DNA of 64,000 bases from Actinopolyspora lacussalsi subsp. righensis (GCF_900116555.1 NZ_FPAT01000005.1:124001-188000); one strand, 5' to 3'. Positions 26,489-38,036 are shown, counted from the first letter of the stretch. The notes: generated by a model not told the origin, from the sequence alone. Made by a program: numbers and translations.

Positions 26489-27429
26489 TCGTCACCGTCA
26501 CCCCCAACCCCAGTCTGGATCGCAGCGTACTGCTCGATCGTCTCGATCGGGGGGAGGTTCACCGCGCCGGTGGAGTACACGTGGACCCCGGCGGCAAAGG
26601 GGTCAACGTCGCCCGCGTGTTGACCGCGGCCGATCACAGCGCCGTGGCGGTACTACCGACCGGAGGGGTCGAGGGCAACAGCCTCGCCGAGCTGCTCGCG
26701 CCGGAGGCCGTCTCCGTCGTCGAGGTGCCCGTGGAGGCCGCCACCCGCAGCAACCTCACCCTGGTCGAGGCCGACGGGACCACCACCAAGATCAACGAGC
26801 CCGGGAACGCGTTGACCACCGGCGAGCTGGAAGCGTTGCGCACCCGGTTGGGTGAGGTGGCCACGCGAGCGCGATGGGTGGTGGCGAGTGGGAGCCTGCC
26901 GCACGGTTGCCCCGACGACTACTACGCCGGTCTGGTGCGAACCGCTCGCGGGGCCGGCGCGAAGGTCGCGGTGGACTCCTCGGGGGCCGCGTTGGCCGAG
27001 GCGTGCGCGGCGGGGCCCGACCTGCTCGCCCCCAACCTGGCGGAACTGACCGAACTCGCGGGACACCGGCCCGCTGACCTCGCAGAAGTGGCCGCCACCG
27101 CACGAGCGGTTCGCTCCGAGGGCACCGGTTCCGTGCTGGTCACCCTCGGCGAGCACGGCGCACTGCTCGTCGGGGACGAGTCTGCCTGGTTCGGCACGAG
27201 CAACGCTCGAAGGGTGCGCAGCACGGTCGGTGCGGGCGATGCCGCGCTGGCCGGGTACCTGCTCGCGGGCGGAGACGGACCGGAAGCCTTGCGCTCCGCC
27301 GTGGCCTACGGCTCGGCAGCCGTGGAACTGCCGGGCAGCCGGATGCCCACCCCGAAAGAGCTGCGGATCGAACAGGTGCGGATCACCGAAGTCGACGAAT
27401 CAGGTCGGCTCTACCCCATGTCGCCGTAA
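26485..27429 (+). CDS. fruK: 1-Phosphofructokinase
   Basis: 314-residue PfkB-family kinase that turns fructose 1-phosphate (the PTS product) into fructose 1,6-bisphosphate. It begins MIVTVTPNPSLDR as in FruK. It carries the glycine-rich HVDPGGKGVNVARVL motif and the C-terminal catalytic signature STVGAGDAALAGYL with the base Asp. The ATG at 26485 overlaps the fruR stop; the extra eight residues of the longer frame belong to fruR. Confidence 0.93.
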   Translation: MIVTVTPNPSLDRSVLLDRLDRGEVHRAGGVHVDPGGKGVNVARVLTAADHSAVAVLPTGGVEGNSLAELLAPEAVSVVEVPVEAATRSNLTLVEADGTTTKINEPGNALTTGELEALRTRLGEVATRARWVVASGSLPHGCPDDYYAGLVRTARGAGAKVAVDSSGAALAEACAAGPDLLAPNLAELTELAGHRPADLAEVAATARAVRSEGTGSVLVTLGEHGALLVGDESAWFGTSNARRVRSTVGAGDAALAGYLLAGGDGPEALRSAVAYGSAAVELPGSRMPTPKELRIEQVRITEVDESGRLYPMSP

Positions 27430-27441
27430 CGGAGTCGAAGA

Positions 27442-27894
27442 ATGAGCAGTGAACTGATCACCACCGAACTGGTCGATTTGGACCTGCCGGACACGGATCG
27501 CCGTGCCGCGATCCGCTCATTGGCCGATCGACTGGTCAACGCCGAGCGCGTCACCGACATCGAACGTTTCCTCGACGATGTCGAGACCCGCGAACAACAG
27601 ATGGCCACCGGCATGCGGGGTGGTATCGGCATCCCGCACTGCCGCTCGGCTGCCGTGACCGCTCCGAGCCTGGCGTTCGGGCGCAGCTCCACGGGGATCG
27701 ACTTCGGCGCCGAGGACGGTCCGGCGAATCTGATCTTTCTGATAGCCGCCCCGGAAGGCGGGGATTCGGACCACATGGCGGTGCTGGCCTCGCTGGCACG
27801 TCGACTGATGCGGGGAGAGTTCAAACGAACCCTGCTCGACGCGGACGACCCGACCGTGGTCGCTTCCTACGTGCGTGAGGAGGTAAAACCTTGA
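27442..27894 (+). CDS. Fructose PTS enzyme IIA
   Basis: 150-residue PTS EIIA of the fructose/mannitol class. The phosphoryl-accepting histidine lies in GIGIPHCRSAAV (about residue 66). It takes phosphate from HPr and passes it to the IIB domain encoded by the next gene, whose TTG start overlaps this stop by 4 bp. In many actinobacteria IIA is fused to IIBC; here it is separate. Confidence 0.92.
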   Translation: MSSELITTELVDLDLPDTDRRAAIRSLADRLVNAERVTDIERFLDDVETREQQMATGMRGGIGIPHCRSAAVTAPSLAFGRSSTGIDFGAEDGPANLIFLIAAPEGGDSDHMAVLASLARRLMRGEFKRTLLDADDPTVVASYVREEVKP

Positions 27895-29354
27895 AGTTCG
27901 TTGCCGTGACCGCGTGTCCCACCGGAATAGCGCACACCTACATGGCTGCCGAGGCGCTGGAACAGGCCGCTCGTGACCGGGGTGACGAGCTCAGCGTCGA
28001 GACGCAGGGGGCGGCCGGTTCCGATCCGTTGTCCGAACAGGACATAGCTGCCGCCGACGCCGTGATTCTGGCCGCCGACGTCGGGGTCGGCGAACGCGAC
28101 AGGTTCGCCGGCAAGCCCGTCGTCGAGGCGAGTGTGAAACAGGCAGTCGACAGTGCCGCTTCTCTGCTCGAACGCGCCGCGACGGCCGAGCCGGCCCGCA
28201 CCGGGGCCGACGCGGACCGCTCGAGCCCCGAGCCGGCCACCAAGGTCTCCGCCAACGCCTCGGCGGGCGCGAGGCTGCGGCAGTGGCTGATGACGGGCGT
28301 CAGCTACGTGATCCCGTTCGTCGCGGCCGGTGGGCTGTTGATCGCGCTGAGCTTCGCGTTGGGCGGTTACCAGATCACCGAAGCGCCGGACGTCACCGAA
28401 CGGTTCGATCCGGCGAGTCTGACCAGCTGGGCCGCGCTGGCGAACCAGATCGGCACTGCCGCTTTCGAGTTCCTCGTCCCGGTGCTCGCCGGTTTCATCG
28501 CGTTCGCGATGGCCGAGCGCCCCGCCCTGGTTCCCGGTTTCGTGGGTGGTGCCGCCGCCGTCGCGGTGGGGGCGGGTTTCCTCGGCGGCCTGATCGCGGG
28601 ACTGCTGGCAGGCGGTGTCGTCACCGGTCTGCGCCGGATCAAAGTACCCTCGGCCGTCGCGGGCATCATGCCGGTGGTCGTGATACCCCTGTTCGGCTCG
28701 ATGGTGGTCGGCACCCTGATGTTCGTGGTGCTCGGCAAACCCATCGCCGCCGCGATGACCGCTCTCACGGACTGGCTCAACGGGCTCAGCGGTGCGAACG
28801 CGATGCTGCTGGGCGCGGTGCTCGGTGGAATGATCGCTTTCGACCTCGGCGGTCCCGTCAACAAGGTCGCCTACACCTTCGCGGTCGGCGGGCTGACCAC
28901 CGGTAGCGAGACGGCGTTGGAGATCATGGCCGCCGTGATGGCGGCGGGGATGGTGCCACCGTTGGCTATGGCGCTGGCCGCGACCGTGCGCGCCGGGGCG
29001 TTCTCCGCCGCCGAGCGGGAGAGCTCACGTCCCGCCTGGCTGCTGGGAGTCTCGTTCATCACCGAGGGGGCGATCCCGTTCGCCGCTTCGGACCCCCTGC
29101 GGGTCATCCCCTCCATGATCGCCGGCTCGGCGAGCGCGGGCGCGCTGTCCATGTTCTTCGGCGCGACGCTGCGCGCGCCGCACGGTGGGCTGTTCGTGCT
29201 GCCGCTGGTCGGCGGTCCACTGCTGTACGCGGTGGCGATCGTCGCGGGTGTGCTGGTGGCCGCGGCCGTGGTGATCGCTGCCAAGACGTTCGTGGGACGC
29301 GGGGCGACGTCGAAGGAACGGACCCCGGAGACCGAAGGGGCCGTTGCCGCCTGA
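27891..29354 (+). CDS. fruA: Fructose PTS enzyme IIBC (permease)
   Basis: 487-residue membrane permease. The N-terminal IIB domain (1-100) has the phosphocysteine in TACPTGIAHTYMAAEAL (Cys9), and a ~35-residue linker leads to the IIC domain, with about nine to ten hydrophobic segments from residue 138 to 475 (GVSYVIPFVAAGGLLIALSF onwards). ITEGAIPFAASDP near the C-terminus is the conserved IIC sugar-site loop. The start is TTG with GAGGAGG upstream, coupled to the IIA gene. It imports fructose as fructose 1-phosphate. Confidence 0.92.
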   Translation: MKFVAVTACPTGIAHTYMAAEALEQAARDRGDELSVETQGAAGSDPLSEQDIAAADAVILAADVGVGERDRFAGKPVVEASVKQAVDSAASLLERAATAEPARTGADADRSSPEPATKVSANASAGARLRQWLMTGVSYVIPFVAAGGLLIALSFALGGYQITEAPDVTERFDPASLTSWAALANQIGTAAFEFLVPVLAGFIAFAMAERPALVPGFVGGAAAVAVGAGFLGGLIAGLLAGGVVTGLRRIKVPSAVAGIMPVVVIPLFGSMVVGTLMFVVLGKPIAAAMTALTDWLNGLSGANAMLLGAVLGGMIAFDLGGPVNKVAYTFAVGGLTTGSETALEIMAAVMAAGMVPPLAMALAATVRAGAFSAAERESSRPAWLLGVSFITEGAIPFAASDPLRVIPSMIAGSASAGALSMFFGATLRAPHGGLFVLPLVGGPLLYAVAIVAGVLVAAAVVIAAKTFVGRGATSKERTPETEGAVAA

Positions 29355-29448
29355 AGCCGATAGTGAAACCGATCGAGCGGGAACGTCGGTTCACCCGCTC
29401 GTCAGCGGCGACCGGACGACCGGGCGCCACCGGGAGAGGAGTAACGGA

Positions 29449-29739
29449 ATGCACCAGCGTCGCGTGACGATCGCGTCGAAGGTCGGACTGCACGCCCGCC
29501 CCGCGGGACTGTTGGCGACGAACGCGGCCGCACAACCGCTGCCGGTGACCATCGCCAAGGTCACCGACGGCACGCCGGGCGGATCGGTGGATGCCGCGAG
29601 TGTGCTGGGACTCATGACGCTCGGGGCCGAGCACGGCGACGAGGTCGAACTGGCCGCCGAGGGAGAAGGTGCCGAAGCGGTGCTGGACGAGCTGGTGGAA
29701 CTGCTGGCCCGCGACCTCGACGGGGAGCCCACCTCCTGA
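29449..29739 (+). CDS. ptsH: Phosphocarrier protein HPr
   Basis: 96-residue HPr with the active histidine in SKVGLHARPAG (His16) and the conserved DAASVLGLMTLGA segment, where the serine matches the regulatory serine region. GGAGAGGAG lies upstream of the ATG. It closes the fructose operon 94 bp after the permease. Enzyme I (ptsI), needed to phosphorylate it, is not in the window. Confidence 0.93.
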   Translation: MHQRRVTIASKVGLHARPAGLLATNAAAQPLPVTIAKVTDGTPGGSVDAASVLGLMTLGAEHGDEVELAAEGEGAEAVLDELVELLARDLDGEPTS

Positions 29740-30311
29740 CGCGAGTGCGTGGCCCGAGCCGTCGTGACGGCGCGGGCGGCCGAGCCCCTCGCCGCACGCG
29801 GGCCCGTCGGGGCGGCGGCGGTGGGCCGCGACCGGCCGGACCTCCCACGGGGCGCGCTCGCTCCCCGGCAGGTCCGGCCCGTCGGAAGCCGGTGGTCCGG
29901 TGCGGAACCACGCACGTACCGGTTCACGTGAGGGCGGTGAGCGATCCCGTTCCCATGGCCGTTCCGGCCGATTCGGACCTGCTCGTCAGCATCCACCTGG
30001 CCGAGCAGCGCGGGCCCGCCACCGCGCACGCCCTGGCCCGGCAGACCTCCTACGTCTCGGGACACGGTGACCACGGGCGCCAACCACCGCTGGCCCGACT
30101 TCCTGGCCGACCGCCTGCGACACCAGCACCCCTGGAGACGCCTGGGCGTGCTCAACGCGGGAATCAGCGGTAACCGGATCCTGCTCGACAGGCGGTCAAC
30201 GAGTGGATCCGCACCGGCGGCGCGTTCGACGCGGTGGTCGACTTCGACGCGGCGATGCGCGAGCCCTTCGACCGAAACCTCGACGAGACCGGTGTTCCGA
30301 CCACTTCCTGA
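29740..30311 (+). pseudogene. Decayed SGNH/GDSL esterase remnant
   Basis: Fragments of a secreted SGNH-hydrolase appear in three frames in the correct order. They are MAVPADSDLLVSIHLAEQRG to LARQTSYVSGHGD (about 29955-30065), TTGANHRWPDFLADRLR to LGVLNAGISGNRILLD (30070-30189), and RQAVNEWIRTGGAFDAVVDFDAA to a TGA stop (30186-30311). The start, the GDS nucleophile block and the stretch between GNRILLD and RQAVNEW are missing, and a frameshift separates each part. It lies between HPr and the LPMO gene, with an operator-like sequence just after it, so it was probably once part of a secreted polysaccharide-degradation locus. Confidence 0.8.
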
Positions 30312-30323
30312 TCCCATGTAGAT

Positions 30324-30337
30324 CGGGAACGCTCCCA
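30324..30337. promoter_or_regulatory. Imperfect CebR-like box after the esterase remnant
   Basis: CGGGAACGCTCCCA differs at two positions from the perfect 14-bp palindrome at 30493-30506. It sits 12 bp beyond the pseudogene stop and 200 bp upstream of the LPMO gene. It may be an auxiliary operator or a decayed one. Confidence 0.35.
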
Positions 30338-30492
30338 AGGAAGATGGCCATATCTCCCATGCGCACCGCCTGCATCCCCTGTGGAGTCGAATCAACTTCG
30401 CGCAACTTTGAGTCCATTTAGGTCAAAATCGGAACACGAATCGTACTGTGAGAGGGTTCACAACTCTCGGTGGTCTCGTTACAGTTCTACTT

Positions 30493-30506
30493 TGGGAGCG
30501 CTCCCA
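30493..30506. promoter_or_regulatory. CebR-like operator upstream of the LPMO gene
   Basis: TGGGAGCGCTCCCA, a perfect palindrome identical to the published CebR (LacI-family cellobiose sensor) box of Streptomyces, lies 32 bp before the LPMO ATG. In Streptomyces, CebR represses cellulolytic genes and is released by cello-oligosaccharides. No lacI-family gene is in the window, so the regulator must be encoded elsewhere. Confidence 0.7.
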
Positions 30507-30537
30507 TACACCGTGTTCCTCTCCCCTAGGAGACGAA

Positions 30538-31218
30538 ATGTCCAAGCGTTCCGTTCGTCGACGCGCAGGCGTCCTGACCCGGGTGGTGGCCCTTTCGGCC
30601 GCCGTCACCGCGATGTTCGCCGGGATGCAGATGGGCCAGCCGGAAGAGGCCAGCGCCCACGGGTCCGCGACGAATCCGCCCACCCGCAACTACGGTTGCT
30701 GGGACCGGTGGGCCGACAACTTCCAGTCGCCCGCGATGGAAGAAGAGGACCCGATGTGCTGGCAGGCGTGGCAGGCCAACCCGAACGCGATGTGGAACTG
30801 GAACGGTCTGTACGTCAACGGCGTCAACGGCAACCACGAGACCGCCATCCCGGACGGCCAGCTGTGCAGCGCCGGTAGGGACCGCTACGCCGCTCTCGAC
30901 GAGCCGGGCCAGTGGAAGACCGTCACCAAGGACAACCAGTTCTCGGTGACCGTCACCGATCAGGCCCAGCACGGTGCGGACTACTACAAGGTCTACATCA
31001 CCAAGCAGGGCTTCGACCCCACGACCCAGCGGCTCGGGTGGGACAACCTCGAACTGGTCACCGAGACCGGCTCACGTCCGCCCGCCACGACCACGACGAT
31101 CGACAACATCGACGCGGGTGATCGCACCGGTCGCCACATCGTCTACACGGTCTGGCAGGCCTCGCACATGGACCAGTCCTACTACTTCTGCAGCGACGTG
31201 AAGTTCAACGGAAGCTGA
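30538..31218 (+). CDS. Secreted AA10 lytic polysaccharide monooxygenase
   Basis: 226-residue copper enzyme that cleaves chitin or cellulose oxidatively. A 40-residue signal peptide (twin-Arg-like MSKRSVRRR, hydrophobic core, cleavage after EASA) leaves His41 as the mature N-terminus, as the histidine brace requires. The second brace histidine is His145 in DQAQHGADYYKVYITKQGFDP. Four paired cysteines and the C-terminal HIVYTVWQASHMDQSYYFCSDVKF are typical. The sequence (RNYGCWDRWADNFQSPAMEEEDPMCWQAW is the diagnostic region, residues 50-78) resembles single-domain, chitin-active actinobacterial AA10 enzymes, and no binding module is attached. GGAGACGAA is the ribosome site. The CebR-like operator upstream hints at cellulose-linked expression. 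Confidence 0.92.
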   Translation: MSKRSVRRRAGVLTRVVALSAAVTAMFAGMQMGQPEEASAHGSATNPPTRNYGCWDRWADNFQSPAMEEEDPMCWQAWQANPNAMWNWNGLYVNGVNGNHETAIPDGQLCSAGRDRYAALDEPGQWKTVTKDNQFSVTVTDQAQHGADYYKVYITKQGFDPTTQRLGWDNLELVTETGSRPPATTTTIDNIDAGDRTGRHIVYTVWQASHMDQSYYFCSDVKFNGS

Positions 31219-31253
31219 CGAGACGGATATCGGAGGGCACTGGTTCACAGACC

Positions 31254-31291
31254 ACGTCGATGCCCGGGGCACTGTCCCCGGGCATCGACGT
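31254..31291 (+). terminator. Strong terminator hairpin after LPMO
   Basis: ACGTCGATGCCCGGGG pairs perfectly over 16 bp with CCCCGGGCATCGACGT around a six-base loop, 36 bp after the LPMO stop. It separates the LPMO from the GT1 gene. Confidence 0.85.
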
Positions 31292-31410
31292 GTCACCTCC
31301 GATCGGAAGCAGGCCCCGGCAGCGAGGCAGTGACCGTGGCGGCGCGGGTTCGACGGCGGGGGCCGTAACGTGGGCCCCGAGAACTCCCCGCCCGCACATC
31401 AGGAGGCACG

Positions 31411-32616
31411 GTGCGCGTCGCTTTCAGCAGTCAGCCGATCTACTCCCACCTCGTGCCCGCTCTGCTGCCGCTCGCCAAACTCACGGCCGAAGCTGGTCAC
31501 GAGGTGGGGGTGCTGACCTCGCCCGCCCTCGCCGATGAGGTACGCGCCTTCGGCCTGACCCCGCTGGTGCTGCCGAACGCGATGGGCCCACGGGACTTCT
31601 TCGGGCGACCGGAGGTCCTCGAACGCCTCGGCATCGACCCCTCCGTGATGGACGGCCTGGGCAGCCGCACGGTACGCCCCGAGCCCGACTACTTCGCCCG
31701 CGTCTTCGCCGGACCGGTGGCGGGTGACACCGCCGAGGAGTCGATCGAGGTGCTGCGCTCGTTCGAGGCGGACCTGCTGGTGCGCGAGGTGGCCGACTAC
31801 CCCGGTTACTACGCCGCCGAGCACCTCGACATCCCGCACACGATGCTGGACACGGGGCCGCTGGCACCGCACGACCACCCGGACGTGCTGGCTGTGATCA
31901 ACCAGCAACGTGAGCGGCTGAACCTGCCGGACGTCTCCGATCCGCTGCATCCGGGGCGGCGCGGCAGAATCGCTGTGGTGCCTGAGAGCTTCTACCCGGA
32001 GCACCTCAGGACGGAATCGACGGTGCACTACCGGGCACCACGAGCGCGCGAGCAGCGGCTCGATCCCGCAATCGCCGACCTGCCTGGTGACCGCCCGCTG
32101 GTGCTGGCCACGCTGGGGTCCAACGCGGCGGCGCTGCACGATGACGGACCTCGCACTCTGCTGGACACCATCGTCGAGGTGCTCGGGGACCTGCGCGTCA
32201 CCGGAGTGGTGGCGCTGGGCAGCGGAATCGACCCCGGACAGTGGCGGGGTGCGCGGCCGGACAACGTGTACCTGACCTCCTTCGTCCAGCAGCAGCTGCT
32301 GCTGCCCGCCTGCGACGCGTTCATCACCCACGGCGGGTTCAGCGGTGTCCGGGAAGCACTCAGCAGCGGAGTGCCGATGGTCGTGCTGCCGATGCTCGCC
32401 GAACAACCGGCCAACGCCGAGCGTGTCGAGCGGCTCGGCGCCGGGAAGCGGCTCGACCTCGAAGACGTCTCGCACGACTCGCTTCGCACGACGGTGGGAA
32501 CCGTGCTCGCCGACTCCGCCCACCGGCACCGTGCCAGGGCGATCGAGCGCGAGTTCCTCGCGCTGCCACCGTTCACCGACGTGGTCGCCGGGCTGGAGGA
32601 GCTCGGCGGGAAGTGA
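31411..32616 (+). CDS. GT1-family (MGT/UGT-like) glycosyltransferase
   Basis: 401-residue GT-B glycosyltransferase of the type that decorates natural products and small acceptors. The N-terminal domain begins VAFSSQPIYSHLVPALLPLAKL. The donor-binding C-terminal motif is ITHGGFSGVREALSSGVPMVVLPMLAEQPANAERV (residues ~308-342), with the HGG and the E/Q-N nucleotide-sugar contacts. It starts with GTG after AGGAGG. There is no polyketide or other natural-product gene nearby, so it may be a detoxification or resistance glycosyltransferase (macrolide-type) rather than part of a cluster. Acceptor unknown. Confidence 0.85.
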   Translation: MRVAFSSQPIYSHLVPALLPLAKLTAEAGHEVGVLTSPALADEVRAFGLTPLVLPNAMGPRDFFGRPEVLERLGIDPSVMDGLGSRTVRPEPDYFARVFAGPVAGDTAEESIEVLRSFEADLLVREVADYPGYYAAEHLDIPHTMLDTGPLAPHDHPDVLAVINQQRERLNLPDVSDPLHPGRRGRIAVVPESFYPEHLRTESTVHYRAPRAREQRLDPAIADLPGDRPLVLATLGSNAAALHDDGPRTLLDTIVEVLGDLRVTGVVALGSGIDPGQWRGARPDNVYLTSFVQQQLLLPACDAFITHGGFSGVREALSSGVPMVVLPMLAEQPANAERVERLGAGKRLDLEDVSHDSLRTTVGTVLADSAHRHRARAIEREFLALPPFTDVVAGLEELGGK

Positions 32617-32712
32617 CCACTCTCCCGGTTAACGACTCCTAACAATATTGGGACGCGCGTCACACCCCGTGCAGGTCTCGATCAGCGGACCACCGGAATA
32701 CCATCGGCTCCC

Positions 32713-34631
32713 ATGACGGCGTCGGAACGCTCAACGTCGAGCGAGCACGGGGACCTGTCGGACCTGATGGCGGGTTTCGAGCTGCCCACCCACCGGCAGT
32801 GGCAGGAACAGGTCGAGCAGGTGCTGCGCGAGTCAGGGCTGCTGAAGCGGGACGCACCCGCGCCGGAAGCCCCCGAGGAGCTGCTGACCACCGAACTGCA
32901 CGACGGTTTCGACGTGCACCCGCTCTACACCTCCCGGGCGGGCCACACCGCGACCGGAACACCCGGCGCCGCACCGTTCACCAGGAACAGCACGGTCCAG
33001 GGTGCGGCGGACGACGGTTGGGACGTCCGGCAGTACCACGAGGACCCCGACGTGACCACCACCAACCGCGAGATCCTCGCCGACCTGGGTGGCGGGGCGC
33101 GGTCGGTGTGGCTGCGGCTCGGACCGGGCGGCATCGCGGTGGACGAACTCGGCGACGCGCTGCACGGGGTGCGGCTGGACATGGCCGGTGTGGTGCTGCG
33201 AGCGGGCGAGCAGTACGAGGCGGCGGCGGGCGAGCTGCTGCGGGCGGCCGAGCAATGGAACGTGCCGTACGAATCGCTGCGCGGCAACCTCGGCGCCGAT
33301 CCCCTGGGACTGCGGGCACGAACCGGTCGGCCGCACGAGACGGCTCCGGCGATCGAGCTGGCACGGCGCTGGGCGCACACCTGCCCCGGTATGCGGGCGA
33401 TCAGCGTGGACGGACTCCCCTATCACGACGCGGGTGGTTCGGACGCCGAGGAGCTGGGCTGCGCCGTGGCCGCGGGGGTCGAGTACCTGCGCTCACTGTC
33501 CGAGACCGACCTGGATCTGGACACCGCGGCCGGGCTGCTGGAGTTCCGGTTCGCCGCCACGGTGGACCAGTTCAGCACCACGGCCAAGCTCCGCGCGGCA
33601 CGACGGATGTGGGAACGGGTACTGCGGGCCTGTGGAGCCACCCCTCGAGCCCGGGGCCAGCACCAGCACGCCGTGACTTCCTCGGCCATGCTCACCCGGC
33701 GCGACCCCTGGGTGAACATGCTGCGTTCGACCATCGCCGCGTTCGCCGCGGCGGCGGGCGGCGCCACGGCGATCACGGTCCAGCCGTTCGACGCCGCGCT
33801 CGGACTGCCGGATGCGTTCTCCCGCCGGATGGCCCGCAACGTGCAAGCGCTGCTCTCGCACGAGGCGCACCTGGGACAAGTGATCGACCCGGCTGGTGGC
33901 TCGTACTACGTGGAGTCGCTGACCGACGAACTCGCCGGGGCGGGCTGGAACTGGTTCCGGCGTATCGAGGCCGAGGGCGGTTTGACCGCCGCACTGGAGT
34001 CCGGTCTGGTCGCCGATCGACTGGCCGAGACGTGGCGGGAACGTGAACGGGCGATCGCCTGCCGGACCGACCCGATAACCGGAGTCAGCGAGTTCCCCGA
34101 TCCCGGTGAACAGCCAATCGTGCGCCCTCCCCGTCCGGCGGAACCGGAGAGCGGCGGATTGCCCCGACATCGTTACGCCGAGGAGTACGAACGGCTGCGT
34201 GACGATGCCGACCGAGCGGCCGAACAACCACGGGGACGACCGCGGGTGTTCCTGGCGACGCTGGGGCCGTTGGCTTCCTACACCGCACGTGCCTCCTTCG
34301 TGCGGAATCTGCTCGCGGCGGGCGGTGTGGAAACGACCGAGGCGGGCGAGACCGAGGACTCGGCGGCGGTGGTAACCGAGTTCGAGCGGGCCGGAACTCC
34401 GTTGGTGTGCCTGTGCTCGACGGACCGGCTCTACGACGAGCGCGCCGAGGAGACCGCGCTGGCACTCCGAGCGGCGGGCGCGGAGCTGGTACTGCTCGCG
34501 GGGAAGTCCCGCGGTTCGATCGCGGCGAGCGTGGACGGATTCGTGCACGCGGGTGGCGACGCACCGGCAGTACTGAACGACATCCACCAGCGCTGGGGCG
34601 TGTCGACCCCGGCCGTAGCGAAGGCGACACC

Positions 34632-34635
<4 letters not shown>
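32713..34635 (+). CDS. mutA: Methylmalonyl-CoA mutase small subunit
   Basis: 640-residue beta (non-catalytic) subunit of adenosylcobalamin-dependent methylmalonyl-CoA mutase. The barrel is related to MutB but lacks the conserved cobalamin-binding DxHxxG in its C-terminal flavodoxin-like domain ([30 protein letters not shown]). Typical segments are [16 protein letters not shown] and [23 protein letters not shown] lies eight bases before the ATG and no ribosome site is seen, so initiation may be leaderless. It overlaps mutB by 4 bp. Confidence 0.94.
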
Positions 34636-36863
<2,228 letters not shown>

Positions 36864-36871
36864 AGCGGACC

Positions 36872-37858
36872 ATGCCGCGAACCATCGATGTGGACAAGCT
36901 CGCCGAGGGCGTGCTGGCCGGCTCCCGCACCACGCTGGCGCGGGCGATCACGCTGGTCGAGTCGACACGTTCGGATCATCGGGAAAAGGCCCAACGACTG
37001 CTGACCGAGTTGCTGCCCCACTCGGGAGGCGCGCGTCGTATCGGCGTCACCGGGGTGCCGGGCGTCGGAAAGTCCACCTTCATCGAGTCGTTGGGCACCA
37101 AACTCACCGGCGAGGGACACCGGGTCGCGGTACTGGCCGTGGACCCCTCCTCCAACCGCAGCGGCGGAAGCATCCTGGGTGACAAGACCAGGATGGGTGC
37201 GCTGGCCTCCGACCCCGCCGCCTTCGTGCGTCCCTCCCCCAGCGCCGGAACGCTCGGCGGGGTCGCCAGGGCCACCAGGGAGACCATCGTGCTCATGGAG
37301 GCCGCGGGCTTCGACGTGGTCCTGGTGGAGACCGTCGGGGTCGGACAGTCCGAGGTGACCGTGGCGGGGATGGTGGACTGCTTTCTGCTGCTGACCATCG
37401 CGCGAACCGGTGACCAACTGCAGGGGATCAAGCGTGGCGTGCTGGAGTTGGCCGACATCGTGGCCGTGAACAAGGCCGATGGCCCGCACGAGGACGAAGC
37501 TCGGCAGTCCGCCCGCGAGCTGCGCGGCGCGCTGCGGCTGCTGACCCCGCCGAACGCGTCGTGGAATCCACGGATCACCACCTGCAGCGGACTCAACGGG
37601 ACGGGGCTGGACAAGCTCTGGCAGCAGGTGTTGGAGCATCACACCGCGCTGTCCGAAGCCGGTGAGCTGGCGGAGAAACGCAGTGAGCAGCGGCTGGAAT
37701 GGACCTGGGAACTGGTGCGGGACCAGCTGATGAGCGAGCTCCTCGCCGACTCCGGGGTGAAGCGGACCCGTGAGGAGATCGAACACCGGGTACGCGACGG
37801 CGAGATGACCGCGGGGATGGCGGCCGAACGGATCCTGCGGGCCTTCCGGGAAGGATGA
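36872..37858 (+). CDS. meaB: Methylmalonyl-CoA mutase-associated GTPase MeaB
   Basis: 328-residue G3E-family GTPase chaperone that loads and protects cobalamin in the mutase. The P-loop is [15 protein letters not shown] (about residues 55-69), switch motifs include [18 protein letters not shown] and [10 protein letters not shown], and the guanine motif NKAD is present. It begins eight bases after mutB, so it is in the same operon. Confidence 0.95.
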   Translation: MPRTIDVDKLAEGVLAGSRTTLARAITLVESTRSDHREKAQRLLTELLPHSGGARRIGVTGVPGVGKSTFIESLGTKLTGEGHRVAVLAVDPSSNRSGGSILGDKTRMGALASDPAAFVRPSPSAGTLGGVARATRETIVLMEAAGFDVVLVETVGVGQSEVTVAGMVDCFLLLTIARTGDQLQGIKRGVLELADIVAVNKADGPHEDEARQSARELRGALRLLTPPNASWNPRITTCSGLNGTGLDKLWQQVLEHHTALSEAGELAEKRSEQRLEWTWELVRDQLMSELLADSGVKRTREEIEHRVRDGEMTAGMAAERILRAFREG

Positions 37859-37924
37859 GCGGCAGCCCGCGGGACGGCGCGGGAACGACTCCGGTTCCTT
37901 CCCGGTAGGCGTACCGCCGTGCCA

Positions 37925-37938
37925 ATTTCTCACGAAAT
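37925..37938. repeat. Palindromic repeat copy 1
   Basis: ATTTCTCACGAAAT, with arms ATTTC/GAAAT around TCAC. It is the first of two near-identical copies 98 bp apart in the 202-bp convergent gap (37859-38060) between meaB and the broken GT39 gene. The sequence is AT-rich for this genome. Confidence 0.6.
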
Positions 37939-38022
37939 CGCCGCCGCGACGCGGTTCGGGCGGTATCGATGATCGGTGCGGAGGCTCCCGCGGGAAGACC
38001 GGTGGCGGCCGCCCGGGCGTCA

Positions 38023-38036
38023 ATTTCTCGCGAAAT
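38023..38036. repeat. Palindromic repeat copy 2
   Basis: ATTTCTCGCGAAAT, differing from copy 1 only in one of its four central bases, and also preceded by A. Both lie where two genes converge, so they are unlikely to be promoter operators of those genes. Confidence 0.6.

Noticed and set aside
30067-30321. Small independent gene
   Set aside because: Its first half matches the middle of an SGNH hydrolase and its second half is out of frame; it is part of the pseudogene.
31411-32616. Natural-product gene cluster around the GT1 glycosyltransferase
   Set aside because: No polyketide, peptide or sugar-biosynthesis genes adjoin it, and the mutase genes are common primary metabolism.
32617-32712. 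Cobalamin riboswitch before mutA
   Set aside because: The gap is only 96 bp and has no B12-box-like sequence.
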